From positions 1 through 42,776 of the forward strand of contig JAAYAN010000144.1 of NCBI GenBank assembly GCA_012719345.1: a stretch of 42,776 nucleotides of DNA. Direction: 5' to 3'. Below the pieces are notes generated by a model that was not told where the DNA came from, did not search any database, and saw nothing but the letters and a program-made list of their open reading frames with translations. This document shows, in pieces, positions 40,596 to 42,776 of the stretch; within the stretch, counting starts at the first letter, position 1, and each line of letters begins with the position of its first letter. The stretch comes from Ignavibacteria bacterium. Lineage in GTDB: Bacteria > Bacteroidota > Ignavibacteria > Ignavibacteriales > Melioribacteraceae. The position numbers were made by a program, and so were the translations under genes.

Positions 40596-42212
40596 GTGGA
40601 AACTAAAGAGAACTCATTAGGCGCAGTATTCGGGATATTCAATAAACTATCGATGCAGCAAAAAATGCTTATCGCAGGAATAATAATTATCAGCGTTATT
40701 CTTTTTATTTTTGTTGTTTTTGTGTTCAACGAACCGAATTATTCAACTCTTTACACAAATTTAGCTCCCGAAGATGCTGCAAATGTTGTTGATGAATTAT
40801 CAACACAAAAAATACAATATAAACTTGAAGACAATGGACAGACCATTAAAATTCCCCGCGAAAAAGTATATGAAATGAGATTGTCTTTTGCTGCAAAAGG
40901 AATTCCCAGCAGCGGGATAATCGGGTACGAAATTTTTGATAAGAATACAATGGGAATGTCGGATTTTATGCAAAAGCTCAACCTTAAAAGAGCTCTCGAA
41001 GGTGAAATTGCAAAAACAATAATGCAGCAAAACGGAATTGAAGGAGCGCGAGTTCATATAGTTTTCCCCGAAAAAACAATATTTAAAGAAGATGAAAAAA
41101 ATCCTACTGCATCAGTAGTGCTTAAACTCTCGAGCGGCAAAATTCTTTCGCAGGCAAATATCGATGCAATTTCAAATCTTGTGGCATCAAGCATCGAAGG
41201 GCTGGAAACTAATTATGTAACAATAATAGATACCCGTGGAAAACTGCTTTCGCGAAATGAGGATCCCAATCAGATTAATGTTGCAAGCAGCAAAAATTAC
41301 GAAATTAAAAGCAATATCGAAAACTATCTTGCTACAAAAGCACAATCTCTTTTGGATAATGTGCTTGGTTACGGAAACTCTATTGTAAAAGTTAATGTGG
41401 ATTTGGATTTCAAGCAGATAGAAAAGACAATGGAAACACTAGATCCGGAATCGCAGACAACCATAAGCGAACAGACTGTAAAAAGCGAAAGCAAAGGAAC
41501 AGATGAAGTAGAATCCGGCGGAGAGGTAAAAAGTGAAAACACAACAACAAATTACGAAATAAGCAAATCGATTGAAAGAGTTATTGAAGGCGCTGGAAAT
41601 ATTGAAAGAATAACACTTGCAGCTGTTATTAACGGAACTGAAAAAGAGGTTGATAACAACGGGGTTAAAGAAGTTGTAAACGAACCAAGAACAGAAGAAC
41701 AGCTCCAGAAAATAGAACAGATAGTAAAACAGGCTGTTGGAATAAATACTGACAGGAAGGATGAAATATCGATTGTAAGCATACCTTTCGAAACAAACCA
41801 GCCTGTAGCTGAAGAAGAAGTATTGACTGCCGATCCGCTTACGCAGGTCGATCGCTATTCGAATTTGATAATGATTGCCGTTTCTGTATTGGCAGCAGCA
41901 TTTGTTCTGAAAGGGTTGATGAAGAAATTAAAAACTGAAAAAATTGTTGTTGGTACGGTAAATTTTGCAGATCATTCATTCAACGATTTAATGCCGACAA
42001 TGAAAACTCCTGCTCCTATTGATGTAAAAGTGCCGGAAATTACTCCAAAACGTAAAAGGGAGATTGTTCCTATAGGCGATATTGAAGACGAAATTACAGA
42101 TGAAGCACAAAGCAAAAAAATACAGCACGAAAGGATAGTAAGCTATGTGCAGAAAAATCCTTCGGATGCAGCTAAACTTATAAATGCGTGGTTAAGAGAA
42201 GATGAGTACTAA
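40596..42212 (+). CDS. fliF: flagellar MS-ring protein FliF
   Basis: The 538-residue membrane protein has a first helix at about 25-46, the ring-building domains with EPNYSTLYTNLAPEDAANVV and FMQKLNLKRALEGEIAKTI (split at the repeat), a FliF_C region to about 420, a second helix at about 425-445 and a cytoplasmic tail. The last tail segment, ending in LINAWLREDEY, is the FliG-binding peptide of the family. The start is GTG at 40596 with AAGGA upstream. It overlaps fliG by 11 bases. Confidence 0.96.
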   Translation: METKENSLGAVFGIFNKLSMQQKMLIAGIIIISVILFIFVVFVFNEPNYSTLYTNLAPEDAANVVDELSTQKIQYKLEDNGQTIKIPREKVYEMRLSFAAKGIPSSGIIGYEIFDKNTMGMSDFMQKLNLKRALEGEIAKTIMQQNGIEGARVHIVFPEKTIFKEDEKNPTASVVLKLSSGKILSQANIDAISNLVASSIEGLETNYVTIIDTRGKLLSRNEDPNQINVASSKNYEIKSNIENYLATKAQSLLDNVLGYGNSIVKVNVDLDFKQIEKTMETLDPESQTTISEQTVKSESKGTDEVESGGEVKSENTTTNYEISKSIERVIEGAGNIERITLAAVINGTEKEVDNNGVKEVVNEPRTEEQLQKIEQIVKQAVGINTDRKDEISIVSIPFETNQPVAEEEVLTADPLTQVDRYSNLIMIAVSVLAAAFVLKGLMKKLKTEKIVVGTVNFADHSFNDLMPTMKTPAPIDVKVPEITPKRKREIVPIGDIEDEITDEAQSKKIQHERIVSYVQKNPSDAAKLINAWLREDEY

Positions 42213-42776
42213 AAAAGAAGCAATGTCGATAAGCGATTTATCGGGAATTCAGAAAGCCGCTTTACTTTTAATTGCATTGGATGTAGAAACCGCTTCTTCG
42301 GTTTTTAAACATCTCGAACCGGAAGATATTGAGCAAATATCAGCCGAAATATCTAAAGTGCGAAATATCCCATCCAATGTAGTCGATCAGGTTATGCACG
42401 ATTACTACGGAATGGTTACCGCACGCGAATATGTTTTGGAAGGAGGACTTGAATTTGCCCAGGCTGTTCTCGAAAAATCGTTTGGTATGGCAAAAGCTCT
42501 CGAAATAATTGATAAAGTTAAAAATATAACAACATTAAAAGGATTTGATGTTCTTAAAAAAGCAGATTCGGTTCAGCTTGTTAACTTTTTAAATAAAGAA
42601 CATCCTCAAACAATAGCATTAATATTATCGCATTTAAGTCCGGAGCAGACAGCTGAAGCACTTAAAGAACTTCCCGATGATTTAAGAGCTGATGTTGCAT
42701 TCAGGATTGCTACTTTAGGAAAAATTTCGCCGCAGACATTAAAACAGATTGAAAAAGTGGTTGATGAAATGGCTGG
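42202..42776 (+). CDS. fliG: flagellar motor switch protein FliG (3' end cut by window)
   Basis: About 191 codons are present from an ATG inside the end of fliF. The N-terminal FliF-binding part (SGIQKAALLLIALD, VFKHLEPEDIEQI) and the middle domain with the EHPQT-IALILSHL motif are clear. The C-terminal torque-generating domain lies beyond the window. FliG joins the MS ring to the FliM/FliN switch, which CheY-phosphate controls. Confidence 0.95.
   Translation, partial: MSTKKEAMSISDLSGIQKAALLLIALDVETASSVFKHLEPEDIEQISAEISKVRNIPSNVVDQVMHDYYGMVTAREYVLEGGLEFAQAVLEKSFGMAKALEIIDKVKNITTLKGFDVLKKADSVQLVNFLNKEHPQTIALILSHLSPEQTAEALKELPDDLRADVAFRIATLGKISPQTLKQIEKVVDEMA

Overview
The window is a low-G+C, densely coded stretch of a motile, Gram-negative-type bacterium. 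A signal-peptide outer-membrane barrel protein, a complete-looking flagellar and chemotaxis block, and the character of the proteins suggest a member of the Bacteroidota/Ignavibacteriota side of the tree. That placement is an inference from style, not from a marker gene. I saw no rRNA, tRNA, CRISPR or insertion sequence, and no gene-free stretch longer than about 300 bases.

Region 1 (1-8487, minus strand) is a tightly packed sugar operon. In transcription order it holds a GT-B transferase with polysialyltransferase-like motifs, an SpsF-type cytidylyltransferase, a transketolase split into N and C halves, a class III aminotransferase, a short-chain dehydrogenase, a KdsC-type HAD phosphatase, a NeuB-type PEP-condensing synthase, an SMR/Gdx-like exporter and a partial lysophospholipid acyltransferase. 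The NeuB + HAD phosphatase + cytidylyltransferase core is the logic of a CMP-activated nonulosonic acid (sialic/legionaminic/KDN-like). The transketolase pair plus aminotransferase does not match any characterised route I know, so the product may be an undescribed nine-carbon or related keto-acid sugar.

Region 2 (8669-16020) holds a metallophosphoesterase, a PhoB/PhoR-like two-component pair, a porin-like protein followed by a Cache chemoreceptor (minus strand), and a two-gene unit ending in a FIST-like protein.

Region 3 (16084-29451) is the flagellin locus. A methyltransferase and a double glycosyltransferase with a TPR tail point left. A 1720-residue protein with three TPR + GT9-like modules, resembling three fused FlmG-type flagellin glycosyltransferases, points right and is translationally coupled to the first flagellin. 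Then come two flagellin-FliS pairs, FliD, a FliT-like protein and FlgM. The divergent control region carries two sigma-54-like promoters facing outward, with a 22-bp palindrome about 115 bases from each predicted start. The second flagellin has its own sigma-28-like promoter and a 5'-UTR hairpin.

Region 4 (29602-39043) starts with an FlrB/FlrC-like kinase and GAFTGA-containing sigma-54 activator. An exact-consensus sigma-28 promoter then precedes a HEAT-repeat protein, CheR, two CheY-like proteins, a CheZ-like phosphatase with two FliM-type CheY-docking peptides, CheA, CheB and a small protein.

Region 5 (39167-end) is a basal-body operon, flgB-flgC-unknown-fliE-fliF-fliG (partial), behind a good sigma-54 promoter.

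Taken together, region 1 plausibly makes and activates a sugar that the TPR-glycosyltransferases of region 3 place on the flagellins. The FlrC-like regulator encoded downstream may co-ordinate glycosyltransferases and basal body through sigma-54, while FlgM/sigma-28 controls the second flagellin and chemotaxis. The link between regions 1 and 3 is inference from content and proximity.
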